Source: Amoebidium appalachense
Taxonomy: Eukaryota > Ichthyosporea
Reading direction: 5' to 3'
Length of the DNA: 64,000 nt
Assembly: GCA_963693365.1 (NCBI GenBank)
Contig: CAVNZM010000009.1
Span: forward strand, 4,774,001 to 4,838,000
Of the stretch, positions 1-12,700 are shown one piece after another (the stretch's first letter is position 1; each line of letters starts with the position of its first letter). A program made the translations under genes and the position numbers. Below the pieces are notes generated by a model. It was not told the origin of the DNA. It was given only the letters and a program-made list of their open reading frames with translations, and searched no databases.

Positions 1-55
<55 letters not shown>

Positions 56-79
56 CACACAACACACACACACACACAA
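1..79. repeat. (CA)n microsatellite
   Basis: The window opens inside a nearly pure CA array with two single-base interruptions near 54-62. It is followed by purine-rich sequence. The array may continue to the left of the window. Confidence 0.95.
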
Positions 80-379
80 AAGAGGAGAAAGAAAGATAAG
101 AAGGAAACAAGAGAGACAGAAAGAATTCAAGTACGGCTCCAACTCTGCAAGAGAGAAGGGGAGAGGCGTGGACACAGTAACAAGACCAAACAAAGCTCAT
201 GAAAACTAATAGCAAGTTAAAATGTATGTTCTGGAAGGTGAGGTGAATGGCTGATATTCTCCCAGCCACACAGATGGTGTCAGTGCAAATGTGGGGATAG
301 GGGTGGGCATGGGGCCGGTTTGTGGAACAGTTACATGGATAAGGGTGTACATGCACCGGTGAAGAAACCAAAGACGCGG

Positions 380-448
380 CACACACACACACATTATCGC
401 GTGCACACACACACACACACACACACACCGTGACGCATGCGCACACAC

Positions 449-525
<77 letters not shown>

Positions 526-800
526 GACACACACAGTGACACACACACAGTGACACACACGAGCAACCCATGCCAACTTAGTTACACAGCCCCGCCAGCC
601 TACATGTGCGGGCAATCCGTATGTATGCACATGCACATGCCCACACATGCCCACACATGCACGCGCTTGCGCGCACACATATTCAAGCACAAGCACCCAC
701 ACCGACTACACACAGCATCCATCGAGAACCGTATCTGACCAAACGTGCACGCGCACACATACACACATACATGTGCATGTGCGCAACCACCTAGCACGCA
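380..800. repeat. compound CA-rich array
   Basis: Two CA arrays (about 380-428 and 451-523) are followed by CA units with GTGA interruptions and then by alternating purine-pyrimidine sequence rich in CATG and CGCG steps. The open frames across it read Thr-His or Cys-Val repeats and are not coding. Confidence 0.9.
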
Positions 801-1002
801 TGCGTGCAGAAGTGCGCACTCACACTCACAGCTTGCCACATGCAGACAACGTAAGCAACAAACCTAGCATGGGGGTTAAAGGGGATAGCATTACACCTGC
901 ACACTGCATGCACTGCCCACAGCAAGGATATATGGTGCCATATTAGGAGCATAGGTAGACTTTCGTACTTTGCTAACTTGGAACCTGTGTTCTCTCCCCC
1001 CA

Positions 1003-1157
1003 TCCCCCCCCCCCCCCCCCCCCCGTCCCCTCCCCTCCCCCTCCCCCCCTTCTCTCTCTCTCACTCAGCCTCTTCCCCCCCCCCCCCCCCCCTCCTCTTC
1101 CCCCCTCTCCCCATCTCCCCCCCTTTCTCCCCCCCCCCCTCTCTCTGTCTCTCTCCG

Positions 1158-1207
<50 letters not shown>

Positions 1208-1240
1208 CCCCCCCCCCCCCCCCCCCTCCCCTCCCCCTAA
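1003..1240. repeat. polypyrimidine block: poly-C and (CT)n
   Basis: Several C runs of 10-20 bases are separated by CT-rich sequence, with a (CT)n array at about 1161-1204. No gene signal is seen in it. Confidence 0.9.
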
Positions 1241-2040
1241 TCCTCCACCTTCTTTTTCTGCTCAGTGTTGCAGTTCACCATATCATGATCTGCAAAGTAG
1301 CATGATGCCTCAACCTCGATCTCGGCGATATATCAACAACCTAGCCATTGTAAGTGTTGCCATTTTCTTCTACTTACAAAATCCTAGCACGAGAAAATGT
1401 TTGTTTTTTAAGCGACGCTGGTGGTTGCAGAACTAATGCTACGGTACGTGTGCTCATCTGTAGCTCGCCATACAACGGATGTAATAGAGGAAATTGTTGC
1501 TGTGATTGGCATTGCCAATCACAGCTGGTATAATTGCTGGAGGCATTGCCGGCACCGATTACAATAAAAGCAGTAATTCACGGTGTCATTTGTGCACGCA
1601 CGCCTCCTAGGGGAAAAATAGGCGGTGTGAATTGCACATCTATGCCAAGGAGGGGATAAATTTATGGTGATGTCGGCGCATCAATGTTTCCTCCGGGAGT
1701 AATTGATGGTGGAATCGACGTTTCCAAATTCTCCTAGTTCTTACCTGTGGACACATTCATATTATATGCACCATAGACAGACAGATCTTTCACTTCTCCC
1801 CCTCCAACCACACACACACACACATGCTACCTCCGGACGTATGTGTTCGGATCCGAAAGCCTGACCTGGCCAATTGTCGACTAAATGCATTTGAGGAACC
1901 ACAGATAGAAAAGTAGGAATATGCCACATACCTTTTCATAAGATCCCCGCTACCCCTCCCTATCTACAGCCTCTCATTTCTAGATCCGGGTGATTGCCCT
2001 CCTAATTCCCATTTGAAAACGTGTGCATTACCGGGCCTCC
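1241..2040. other. no gene seen; contains a 27-bp hairpin
   Basis: Composition is ordinary. The only structure I see is a perfect inverted repeat at 1499-1525 with 13-base arms around a single T. Its arms contain ATTGG and CCAAT. No open frame of plausible coding character is present. Confidence 0.5.
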
Positions 2041-2046
2041 CCCTTC

Positions 2047-2211
2047 TCCCCCTCCCCCTTTTTTCCTCCTCCTCCCCCCCCCCCCCCCCCTCCCCCCCTC
2101 CCCCCTCCCTCCCCCTCAAAAAAAAAAAAAAAAAAAAAAAAGGCACCACCATCACCACCACCACCACATCACCACCACCAGCTGGAGCCATCTTCTTCTC
2201 CCCCCCCCCCC

Positions 2212-2242
<31 letters not shown>

Positions 2243-2250
2243 ACATTCCC
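2047..2250. repeat. C-tract, A24, (CAC)n and CA composite
   Basis: C-rich runs end in an A run of about 24 bases (2118-2141). CAC/CCA triplets, another C run (about 2200-2228) and a short CA array follow. This is a C-then-A junction of the kind that recurs across the window. Confidence 0.85.
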
Positions 2251-2479
2251 TATTTCTCTCCCCAAGCCTGTTGCAGAGTGCAAAAATAACGTCAACCCCA
2301 TAGTCCGTTTGTACAACAAATTGTGCTATATCCCCCCCCCCCCCCCTCCCCCCGCCCTATTCACCCATTCAAAAACACACAGCCACGCCATTTCTCTCTC
2401 ACACATGCATTTGGCTGACAGTCAAATGTCCGTAAATATATGTTTCTGTAAATATTTGGGCATGAAGAGGTAGCCAGGA

Positions 2480-3400
2480 GGTAGGGGTGGGAGGGTTGGC
2501 AGAAGAATCGTATCTGTGAAGTTTTTCCTATTTTTTTTTTTTTTTATACATTCATTTCTTTAGAGGCTGTCGCTGCTTTGGTTGCATGGGTGTGTCGGCG
2601 TGTGTGTAGATGTGTGGTGCACGTGGTGATAATGGGGGAGGGGCAAGGGGGGAGAGGGGGAGGGGGGCTGTGTTATATCAGCACCAACCTTCCTTCCGGA
2701 GGGGGAAAAAAGGGGGGGAGGGGGGGAGGGGAGTTCAAGGGCTACATACGCACAGATCTGTGAATGTTCTGTACTGAATCATGACTGCATGGTTCATATG
2801 GCTGGGAGGAGGGAAGGGCAAGTCAAGAGAAGGTAACCTAATATTAATATTAGTGCCATAATATTATTTACACGGCAGGGTCAGGTGTTTAGGGTTGCAA
2901 CTGCCAGAAAAGCCTTTGGGAGGTGATGACGGTACCGGTTAACTGATGTTTATTTCTGAGCCCGGCCCGTAGTTTGTAACACGCAGGCGAGCACGGAGGA
3001 GGAGCCGGGAGACAGTGGAAGGGGGGGGCGCAGGCCGGGCGGGCGGGGGGGGGGGGGGGGGGGGGTATTATGTCCTTCTATTCAGACGAAGTATCCGTAC
3101 TGAGGAAGTTATGTACGCCGAGCTGAATGGATAGAGATGAAATGGCTTTCAACCCCTGGGCCAAAATTGCTAGTGTTTGAGCGGTGATGTGTTACATACA
3201 TAGATCATGGTATGTAGCCAATCACTCATCCCCGATCCGGGACACAAAATCCTCATAATCGAAGCTCTTTGACCATTTCTCCCACACCCTCTCTTCTTCT
3301 ATCCCACATATAGCCCCAATATTTGCGAAATGCACAGATGCATGCCATTCGGCTCCGTTGGCTCCCACCGCAAAATCGAAAGCAGCTAAGCAAGCTTTTC
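2480..3400. other. no gene seen
   Basis: G-rich patches (2639-2730, 3021-3065) alternate with ordinary sequence. I see no splice-site and reading-frame combination that supports an exon. Confidence 0.4.
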
Positions 3401-3402
3401 CA

Positions 3403-3712
3403 ACCCCCCTCCCCCCGGCCTCCCCCCTCCCCTCCCCTCCCCCCCCCCCCCCCCCCCCCCCCCCCCTCTACCGGTCCTGTGACTCCCAACCTTCAACTCC
3501 TGTCCATCTCATCGACCATTTCAGTCCCTCCCCCCTCCTCCCCCCCCCCCCCCCCCCCCCCCCCACTCCAATCCAATCCAGATCTGTGCCTCCCCCCCCC
3601 CCCCCCCCCCGTTCTCTCTCTCTCTCTCTCCTCCCCCCCTTCCCCCCCTCCTCCCCCTTGTTTATTCTTCCCCCCCCCCCCCCCTTCCCCCCTCTCCCTT
3701 CCCATACCGATT
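3403..3712. repeat. poly-C and CT-rich block
   Basis: At least four C runs of 15-24 bases alternate with CT-rich sequence. The proline/serine frames through it are composition artefacts. Confidence 0.85.
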
Positions 3713-4479
3713 TTTTCAAAAACTTGACCTGGTAACTATAGAATAGTTGTTGTTAGGTCGCTCTCGTCCTTTGTGCCTACAATGCCTCGTCAATCTAACA
3801 CCTTTAAACCTAAATCTCTCTTCGGTGTTCTTTCAAGTCACTTCATCGCGTCAACATCTTATTTTCTTCTTTTCTATCCCTTTCCCTTTTGGGGGATTCA
3901 TTCTGCACCATTATTGCTACGGACATGTGGGAGGCTCACCATCACCTGAAAATTAATTGAGGTTGCACGAATTTAGGTCCTAGCCAGCTGGAGTCTTATT
4001 TGCAGCCTCCCCTAGTTCCACAAGGACATCAGAAAAAAATTTAATTTCATATCAATAAAGTCATTATAAATTTTTTTTTCTTTTCTTTTTTTCCATACAT
4101 AGTCGTGGGTGCTAGCTAGCCATTCGGAATCTTGAATTTCCAAAAATTCTGCCGCTAGAAACTACCGCGAAAAACCCTAAGTTTAGCCTTCCCGGGCTGT
4201 ATATATATACTGTATCCCATTCCCTCAAGCTCCTAATGATAAATTTATTTTTATTTTTTATGGGAACCAAGCCCCCAGGAAAGGTAAGAAGCTTAGGAAA
4301 GGGAGGGAGGAGGAGGGGAGAGGGGGGGGGGGGGGGGGGGGGGTAATTACTTAAAAGTGTTTAATACACGCGTGATCATGCTTGTGGGCCAGATCATTTG
4401 TATGTCACTACTACATATTGCATTGAGACCAACCCTGTGGCATTGGTAAAAGACAAAAACTACTACCGTGTGACTGCTC
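3713..4479. other. no gene seen
   Basis: AT-richer ordinary sequence with one G run at about 4322-4343. No supported gene. Confidence 0.4.
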
Positions 4480-5095
4480 GGCCCACTGCATATGTGAAAA
4501 TTTCAATTTCATGTAATGGGGGGTCCCTGTTTCTATGTACCCGGTCTGTACATACACCTACTTGAAGTTTGCCAACATCATCACCTCAATCAATATCCGG
4601 ATTAAACACCCCACAGCTTATGTGCTATGAAATTTTCGGATGTAAAGGGGGGATCGATATCGATCGTATTTGTATGTATTTAGTATGTGCACCTACGAAT
4701 TCTGATATATCATCACCTTAAATGATATCCGGATTAAACACCCCACCGCTTATGTGCTATGAAATTTCGGATGTAATGGGGGGATCGTATTTGTATGTAT
4801 TTAGTATGTACACCTACGAAGTCTGATATATCATCACCTTAAATGATATCCGGATTGAACACCCCACCGCTTATGTGCTATGAAATCTGGGAAGTAATGG
4901 GGGGATCGATATATATCGTATTTGTATGTATAGTAGTATGAACACATACGAAGTTTGAGACATCATCACCTCCATCCATATCCAAATTAATCACCCCACA
5001 TGATATGTGCTACCCAAGTTCGAATGTAATGGGGGAATCGTATTTGAATGTACTTATAATTCATGTACAGCTACTAGAAGTTTGCTTCATGTACA
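4480..5095. repeat. tandem array, 121-132 bp unit, about 4.5 copies
   Basis: The word CATCACC recurs at 4579, 4711, 4832 and 4964, each time followed by a degenerate ATATCCGGATTAAACACC block, then GCTTATGTGCTATGAAAT, a GGGG run and a TGTATGTATTTAGTATG block. The spacings are 132, 121 and 132 bases. Outer copies are more diverged than inner ones. No coding frame runs through it. Confidence 0.85.
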
Positions 5096-5365
5096 CGTGC
5101 ATTAAGTTTAGCTGTTAAACAGTTGCCATGTGAAACACCCTTACTCTATGCTTTCTGTCAACGCCGGCACATGCAATTAATATTCCTTGTGCATCATTGG
5201 CTGTAACTGTAGTGGTTCATAATTAGAAACATCGAACAGTGTGGGTTTTGTTTAGTTAGTTCCCTGCGAAGTTGCAGGAGGATACCATGTTTTTCTTTAC
5301 ATGGGGTGCAGCGTCCAATAGAATCAAGGCATTAAGGAGTGCCTCATTGGTGAAATGGACGCGGC

Positions 5366-5506
<141 letters not shown>

Positions 5507-5572
5507 TGCAAAACTCGAAGAAGAATATATGAAAGAAAGAAAGAAAGAAAGAAACAGTGAGAAAAAAGCTTA

Positions 5573-6559
5573 GGGCCTGTTTGGTAGCGCGCTAAATACG
5601 TTTTTTTATCGTATTCGTATTTAGGGCCTATAGAAATACGTATACGATCCCGTGGCATGCCAAACAAACGCCGCGGGCTTTTATTTTTTGTAAATACGAT
5701 GGGGATCGCTTTTATATCGTATTTACGATAATCATGATCATCTCTCGGAGGTGATTTTCGTAAATACGATATAGAAAATTAGCCAATCAGAGCATTCCAC
5801 ATCATTAATTGGCTATCAGTTAGCCAATGGTACAGCGTAAGCCGCGGCGGGCACATTTTTACTACAGTGCGCATGCCGGCGCAAGCTGGCCATTCCTGTG
5901 ACAACGGACTTTCCGTTTGGCGCCTTTTCCACTTTAACTTTTTTTGGCTATATTGCACTGCCGACTATTGGCTGAGAGAGGTATGTGAAAAGGTCTTATG
6001 ACATGTATTTTCATTGGTTTAGACCTTCACACGGAGTTGAACATTTCGCGCATGCATAATCCACCTCCGGAGGTGGATTCTTAGAATTTGGAGTTCAAGC
6101 GATGTCCGAGGGGTTTGAACTCCAGCGTTCACAGGCCAGATTGGGCCGTCTGTTTGGCATCCGCGGATTTCAGAAATTCGCGTTAAGCCCTAACTCCAAA
6201 ATCGATCTTACTCCGGAGTTAGGCCGCGAACTCCGCGTTGCCAAACAGGCCCTAAACAGAGCAAGAGAGGCTCACTGTCGGAGACTCGTTTTTGCCGTTC
6301 GCTGTAATACTGAGTGACAGCTGCACCAGCCTATATGCATGGGCGCATACCGAAGGATGATCAATGGGTGCGAATAGGGCCAATCAGATCTCGTGAACCA
6401 TGTATCGATACTATCGACATTTTATGTGACCAGTCACGCTTGACAGCGTTTGGAAGGCACCAACCGTATTTAGGCCCGAAATACGCATACCACGATATGG
6501 TAGATCGTATTTAGGGCCTAAATACGAATACGATTATTGGGGTGCTGCCAAACAGGCCC
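5573..6559. mobile_element. MITE-like element or nested cluster with GGGCCTGTTTGG termini
   Basis: The left end begins GGGCCTGTTTGG after TTA, and the right end finishes CCAAACAGGCCC before TAA. This gives terminal inverted repeats of 12 bases, or 15 counting the flanks, with a possible TA target duplication. A second module with related ends lies inside at about 6143-6252, and a third inverted copy of the end lies near 5656-5675. Internal palindromes such as CGTATTTAGGGCCTAAATACG-like sequence near 6508-6528 support a fold-back structure. No transposase is encoded, so it is non-autonomous. Similar termini are familiar from plant MITEs, but host assignment from this alone is not safe. Confidence 0.65.
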
Positions 6560-6604
6560 TAAACAAGCAACCTTTAAACTACATGAAATCATAATGAGCT
6601 AGAG

Positions 6605-6668
<64 letters not shown>
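6605..6668. repeat. poly-C run of about 64 bases
   Basis: This is among the longest homopolymers in the window. It is followed by CCACC-type sequence. Confidence 0.95.
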
Positions 6669-6670
<2 letters not shown>

Positions 6671-6868
6671 CCCACCCCACCCCCACCCCCCTCCCCCAAC
6701 CACCACCACCACCACCAGCGTGGCACCTGCGTCATGCGCACCCACCCACCCACAGCCTCGCCATGCACAATAATGCAAACAGTTGTTTACCCATCAGCAC
6801 CGTGTAAGCATATGCATGACACCCGCACACCCTGCCGTCCTCTCAGACTAGCCCCGCCCTCACCTCCG

Positions 6869-6940
6869 ATGCTGAAAGCTGTTCTCAATATGATGCTTAA
6901 AGCTGTTCTCAATATGATGCTCAAAGCTGTTCTCGATATG
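6869..6940. repeat. 24-bp tandem repeat, 3 copies
   Basis: Three units start ATGCTGAAAGC, ATGCTTAAAGC and ATGCTCAAAGC. Each unit is 24 bases, so a frame through it repeats an eight-residue MLKAVLNM-like unit. There is no further coding support. Confidence 0.8.
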
Positions 6941-8029
6941 GCCATCACAAAGTTATGAGGCAGGAGCCTCATGACTACTAGTTTAGGTTGCCTTGAGGCT
7001 CCACCGTATCTGCAGAGACTGATTGAGAGTGATACGATGACTAATTCACGGTTTCTGTTTAGATTTTGGTTCACTGGAAGATCTATCGATTCATTATTTG
7101 TTCTTCATGATCAAGGATTCCACGTCGAGGACAAGTGAGGCATCAACAGGATCCGGAAATGTTCCAACGACCTGCCCAGGACACATATCGCACATCCTGA
7201 AGTTCCCTGTCGGTCTAACCCTGGATCTAAAAATAAACGTCATGATTTTAATGACGTGTTTGCGCAAACCAGTTACGCCAAAAAAATTACCAGCCAGTCC
7301 GGTAGTTGAACAGTTTTCAAAAACCGAAAACTGGTCCCCCGGCCCCGTTTCGATCTTGCCGCTCACACACGCGGACTGACTGAAAAAGGCATGTGCCCAA
7401 AGATTTTATAAGTTGTGTGGAGAATGCTGATTGGATGATCTAAAACGCCCATATGGGGTGCTGATACTCAGGCAATGGACAATTTAAAAAAACCAGACGC
7501 CGAGTCCGGATGCAAATGCCATGCCACGTCACGGTTTGAAGAACAACGTCATGGTGGCAAAGCAAAATAGCTAGCCATATACATGTTTTTACGTTATCTA
7601 TTTCATGGAGCTTCTATTCACTATGATAGATCAAAATGGACATGTATTTGCTGGTAATGCCATCAACGTTACAAAACATTAGCGAATACGAAGACAGAGA
7701 TTTATCGGCGATTCGAGCTCGAATCGAAGCACCAATCCAAAACTCGCTTTCTTAGACTTTTTCAGTGGTGTTTTCGGTTTTGCGGGAGGGGGCACATTAT
7801 ACTCTGCAGAATTATGATACCAGGAACCCCTCCTGCTTTCTGGGTGCACCTGTACATGTACATGTAGTTGTTGCATGCTATTTGTACATGTATGTGCGGA
7901 GCTGTTCACTGTTTTGTGGGGATTTTCAAACGGGAAGTCAGGAGTATACTAGTAGGCTAATTAGGACAGCTGACAACGTTAACCATGCAAGTGGGTGGCT
8001 CGACTGGTGGCGAGGTGTATTCGAGCGAG
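6941..8029. other. no gene seen
   Basis: Ordinary composition. Open frames up to about 117 codons exist on both strands, but none shows a recognisable motif or splice support. Confidence 0.4.
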
Positions 8030-8835
8030 TATGTGTCACAGTGCGTGCCAGTGCGTGTGCCAGTGCCACGGTGTGCACGTGTGTGACTGAGTGTGTGCGT
8101 GCACGTGTGTGTTGGTGAGCACGTGTGTGTGTCTGTGTGTGACAGTCACTGTGTGTACGTGTGTGTGTACGTGTGTGCTATAGGGTCTGACTCACTGTTG
8201 ATTGTGTTTGTGTATTTATGTGTGAGTGCACGTGCACGTGTGTGCACGTGTACGTGTGTACACACGCGTGTGTGTGCACGCATGTGTGCACGTGTGTGTG
8301 CACACGTGTTTGTGTGCGTTTGCACGTGTGTGTGTGTGTGTGTGTGCAAGAACATGTGTGTGTGTGTACGTGTGTGCCAGGGTACCGGTCACGGTGTGTT
8401 TGTGTTTGTGTATGCGTGATTAAATGTGTATGTGCACGTGCACGTGTATTGGGGCACACACGTGTGTGTGTGTGTGCACGTGTGTGTGTGCACGTGTGTG
8501 TGTGTGCACGTGTGTGCGTGTGCACGCGTGTGTTAACGTTTGTGCCTGTGTGTGTGTGTGTGTATGCGTACGTGTGCGCTAGGGTCACGGTGTATTTGTG
8601 TTTTTGTGTGCGTATGTGTGTGCACGGTGCACGTGTATATGTGCACGCACGTGTGTGTGCACGTGTGTGTATGCACGTGCACACGTGCGTGTACGTGTCA
8701 GTGAGCCTGTGAGTGTGTGCACATGCACGCGTGTGCGCACGTGTAACTATCATCACCGCTACAGTGTGTGCACGTGTGCACGTGCACGTGTCAGTGAGTG
8801 AGTGCGTGTGCACGCGCACGTGTGTTTGCCAACAG
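8030..8835. repeat. TG-rich array with CACGTG and GCACGTG units
   Basis: About 800 bases consist of GTGTG runs interspersed with GCACGTG words on the plus strand. The long Cys-Val and Thr-His frames on the two strands come from this composition. Confidence 0.85.
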
Positions 8836-8844
8836 CTTGTATGT

Positions 8845-8845
<1 letters not shown>

Positions 8846-8940
<95 letters not shown>
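8846..8940. repeat. T39-G56 composite homopolymer
   Basis: A run of about 39 T is followed without a break by about 56 G. It is one of the clearest cases of the T-then-G arrangement. Confidence 0.95.
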
Positions 8941-8941
<1 letters not shown>

Positions 8942-9440
8942 CCCTCACCTGACGACAGGAACCACCACCCTAAATATTAAATGAAAACGTGCAAAGCCAT
9001 CAAAAATTTCCGGGCTAGCGCCTGGAATTTCAAATATTTAAAGTGTCACCTCAGGCATGCATATGCACCCCGGGCCTTGGCAACTGGGGCATCAATCAAA
9101 TGCTGTCACAATTCCGAGCTGCATTCCGAGCTGCATGCCCCTCGACAAGGCTTTGTGCCGTCATGAGGCTGACTCCGACAACTTCCGATTCGCATGATAT
9201 ATTGGCTTGATATCCATCGCCTCGCGAAATTCCTGGTCTTTCGAAATGGCATGCACAAAGATTGGCACTGACTGTCGAGGTCTCACAGCTGCAGGCTCAC
9301 ACCGTGCACGTGTCAGTGCACGTGACTCCCGTCTGCCCGTCCAGTCTACTCTCCATGCACATACTCCAATGTCGATGACTGTAAGTCATATTTCCCACTG
9401 CACACACCATAATCGCTCAGAATATGGTATACTGTTACAA
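8941..9440. other. no gene seen
   Basis: Ordinary composition without homopolymers. No supported gene. Confidence 0.4.
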
Positions 9441-9445
9441 AAGAG

Positions 9446-9785
9446 GCATATATAGAGGTTCTGTGTCTATTTACGCGCAAATGAGTATGTGATGTTCATC
9501 CTTCTGATACTTGGCTACAATATGCATATATACGGTCTCCACATGTGCATTTTGTACGTGCCATTGCGCATGCCATTGGCCGCATGCCATCAAGTGGTAC
9601 GATCGCGATTTTTTCATGCCTTAGACACACAATTGTATAATATCTCCTTTCTCGTCCACAAATGCCGTGCATGTCAACGGTTTATGCGTAGTCATGTATA
9701 CCGTAGTGGGTGCTTGATCAAAGTATTACACGGTTCATACACATGCTACATACGCGTAAAAGACACAGAACCTCTATATGATACA
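9446..9785. mobile_element. fold-back (MITE-like) inverted-repeat element, about 335 bp
   Basis: The left arm near 9449-9476 (TATAGAGGTTCTGTGTCT followed by TTTACGCG) is repeated in inverted orientation near 9752-9780, with one or two mismatches and a one-base gap. Weaker complementarity extends inwards. It encodes nothing recognisable, and the flanking target duplication is unclear. Confidence 0.5.
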
Positions 9786-12700
9786 GTACATAGCAAACGC
9801 CCCGGCTGTGTATATCATTTATTATTGTTAGTTGTTATACTAGTACCGTATACAGTACGTGTAAATAGCCGCGCCATACATAATGCAGAATATATGCGGC
9901 TGCAGATGCATATGCACTGAGTAGATAAAGTTATACATACAGAGGGCCCCGTTTTATTAGAACCCGGTGGGGCAAACAGAAAGAAAGAAAATAAGAAAGA
10001 AAGAAAGAACTTGAAGAAAAGAACAATATTAATTATTAGTGCAGCGGCATTAAATCTTGTCACAGGAGCTCTCGTGCAGCCTAGCCTGCACGTGGCATAT
10101 GGAAGCTTAATAAGCCTGTTTGTCACGATGTGTAAACACAAAACATATTCACGCATGCAACTAAATGTGGTTGTGGCATGTTCAACTCCATTAATGATGT
10201 GTATTTATTATGAAGTACGTTTATTAATACGCCTATAAATCATAGCTCAGACTTGTTCATGAGGTCAGTTTTTCATCATCATTAGTTCTATCGATACTAG
10301 CTATAGGTGAGTTGGTTCGAATTCGTCATCTGTTGCCAGGTTTCAGCAGTGAGAAGTTCATGGACAGATCTCTGACCAGCATATATGTGGCCGTGTACGT
10401 TTGTATGTGCCTATATGATCAAGACATTATAATTACACAGCCTAGGTTACACATGTATATACGATCTGACTAAACCGCCCTTGAATATAGATCAACTTAT
10501 TATGATATATCATAGTTTTACGTGCATGTCTGTTTCCACGTGATCGGAGTTGATTGATCATCCATGCTCTTCAGTATGCATAATAAAGGCAAGGGCCGCA
10601 AGGTGAGCCATGATTGGCTTAGAGTATGTTCCTTGCTGGGCCAATCACATTTGCTCCTCGTACACTTTGAAGCATGCTGATTGGCGCCACGGCGCTGATA
10701 AACCACACCAATCAAAACGTAGGTATGCATTAAACGGATGTATTTCCAAATATTAGACCCGGGGAGTCCGGCCCCCGGGCGTGTGTAGGACTAGGACCGT
10801 GGGCCCCGGCCGCCAGTAAGTCCATTCCAAATCCGACGACAAATTTTTTTAAACACACGACTAATTGATCAATTTCTATTAAAGAAGCTGTCCCCCAGTT
10901 GATAATCATGAAATCATCTGTCATGATCAACAGCACCTATGTATGGGTTGACCGCGGTGAACTACGAGGGACAACCTGAGGCGCTACAGCATACCTACGT
11001 CCGCGGAGTCCCGGGCTGCGGTCCTGCGGACACCGTCCAGAGGACTCCAGACTCCAGTGGACGTTTCAGTTGTGCGTAAGGATCATACGATTGGCCAAAA
11101 AGATTTCTCATTACGTAGCCAATCAGATGGAGCTTCGGCACTATTCGAAGAATTCAAGTAAATAACTTCCGTAAGATGCGGCATGGCAGGCTGGCACACT
11201 GTCACAGGCTGCGCAGCAGCCTGCCCTAACCCTAAACCCTACATTTACTAAATCACTAATCACCGGCATCTTTTAATGTAATATACCTTAAGAGGAAATG
11301 ATATACAATAGGTAACCGCAGGACGTTTATAAACCTTCGAAGTTGGCGGAATGCAACTGACAATTAGACATTAGGCAGCCAGTCACAATTTGCCATGCAT
11401 CATCCGATCTGAGAACTTCGTTGCAATCTGATTATGTCATAGTAACGTTGAGCTGCCGATGATGGGGCTCCAGCGTATGCTTTCGGGACTCTCAGAAAAC
11501 CCGAATTTCCAGTTAACGCAACAGAAATAGGATTGCACATATGCATTATCCGAAAAATAAAGAGCTCTGATATTAGAACTATACCCTTTTGAAGGCCTGA
11601 AGTACGAAACAAAAGGTCTTATTTTGATGTCGTCACCGGTGGAGGTTTGGGGAGATCCTTCCACATTCAGTGCAGACTTTCAAAGTTGGGGTTTACACAC
11701 TATTTTCAAACTTCCCTACTGTACATAACGTTGAAGTTCCGATCGAAATAAAATCCATTATAAAATTCTGATCATGCTCATATATCTTCATTGTTTATGC
11801 AGCAATCACCCCCGCAGCACCAGACATGTCTACGACAGAGGCTCGTACATACACAGTGCACCCTACAGCATTCATCATTGAATGGATTCCATTCCCCACA
11901 TGACAACCTTATTGAGCTTCCAGCGAGCATGCGCACTTCAGGACTCTTGGCAGGAAGCAGATGCACTCCGAGGTTGACAAAAGTTTTCACTGAAAAATCA
12001 TTTGTATATCCAGTTTTGGGTGTTTGGGAACTTCGGAGGAGGGAAGAATGAGCAGATCGCTACGCCTTATATCGGCGTCAAATTCATTTCATTCCACTGG
12101 TCACCGACCGTGTACATACCGCCGCAGAGTCGACGCGGCCCGGGGCCCCGGCCCACCGTGACACAGAGGCCTGCAAATTTCGGGGAGTTTTGAAAACGGC
12201 GAGGGCCACAAAATGCCCCTGAAGCCGTTAAAGAATACTTATTTTTCATTTAGAAATCCTTTTTGGCCATCCGGTGGCCTATGGAAATATCCTCTTGGAA
12301 TGGTTGGCGCCACCGAGCCTGAGCGGTGCAGGTGAGTCTGACAAAATAATATCAAACCCTGGTCATGAACCGGACCAATCAGAGGCTGGCAGGTTGTGAA
12401 ATTATGGGCCACGATTTTTCCAACAAGCCCAAAAAGTGTTCGTAACGTTTTTGCGGTTAGGTCCACATATTTTGCTTTATACAATAGCCCTGTCAGGGCC
12501 TAAACTATAAGAAAAAACTCCTGAAAACTGTTTGTGGCCCCGCTTTCGGGCCATGTAGGCAGAAGGGAAGTTAATAATCGAATGATTATAGCACTATGTA
12601 CATGTGGCCAAAAAAATTTGCACGCCCTGCTGCAAGGTACACTCTCGATCATATGCATGATCCGGCATCATGTGGTGTTGCATGTCACAGCGGGCCAGTA

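Noticed and set aside
1964-2473. Proline/histidine-rich frames on both strands
   Set aside because: Products of the C, A and CAC tracts; no start context, splice site or motif.
4480-5095. CRISPR array
   Set aside because: Unit length and lack of unique spacers fit a plain tandem repeat, and the sequence is eukaryotic.
8178-8948. 256-codon minus-strand frame of Pro, Lys and Thr-His repeats
   Set aside because: It only translates C, A and CA/GT tracts, has no balanced codon use, and has similar frames on the other strand.
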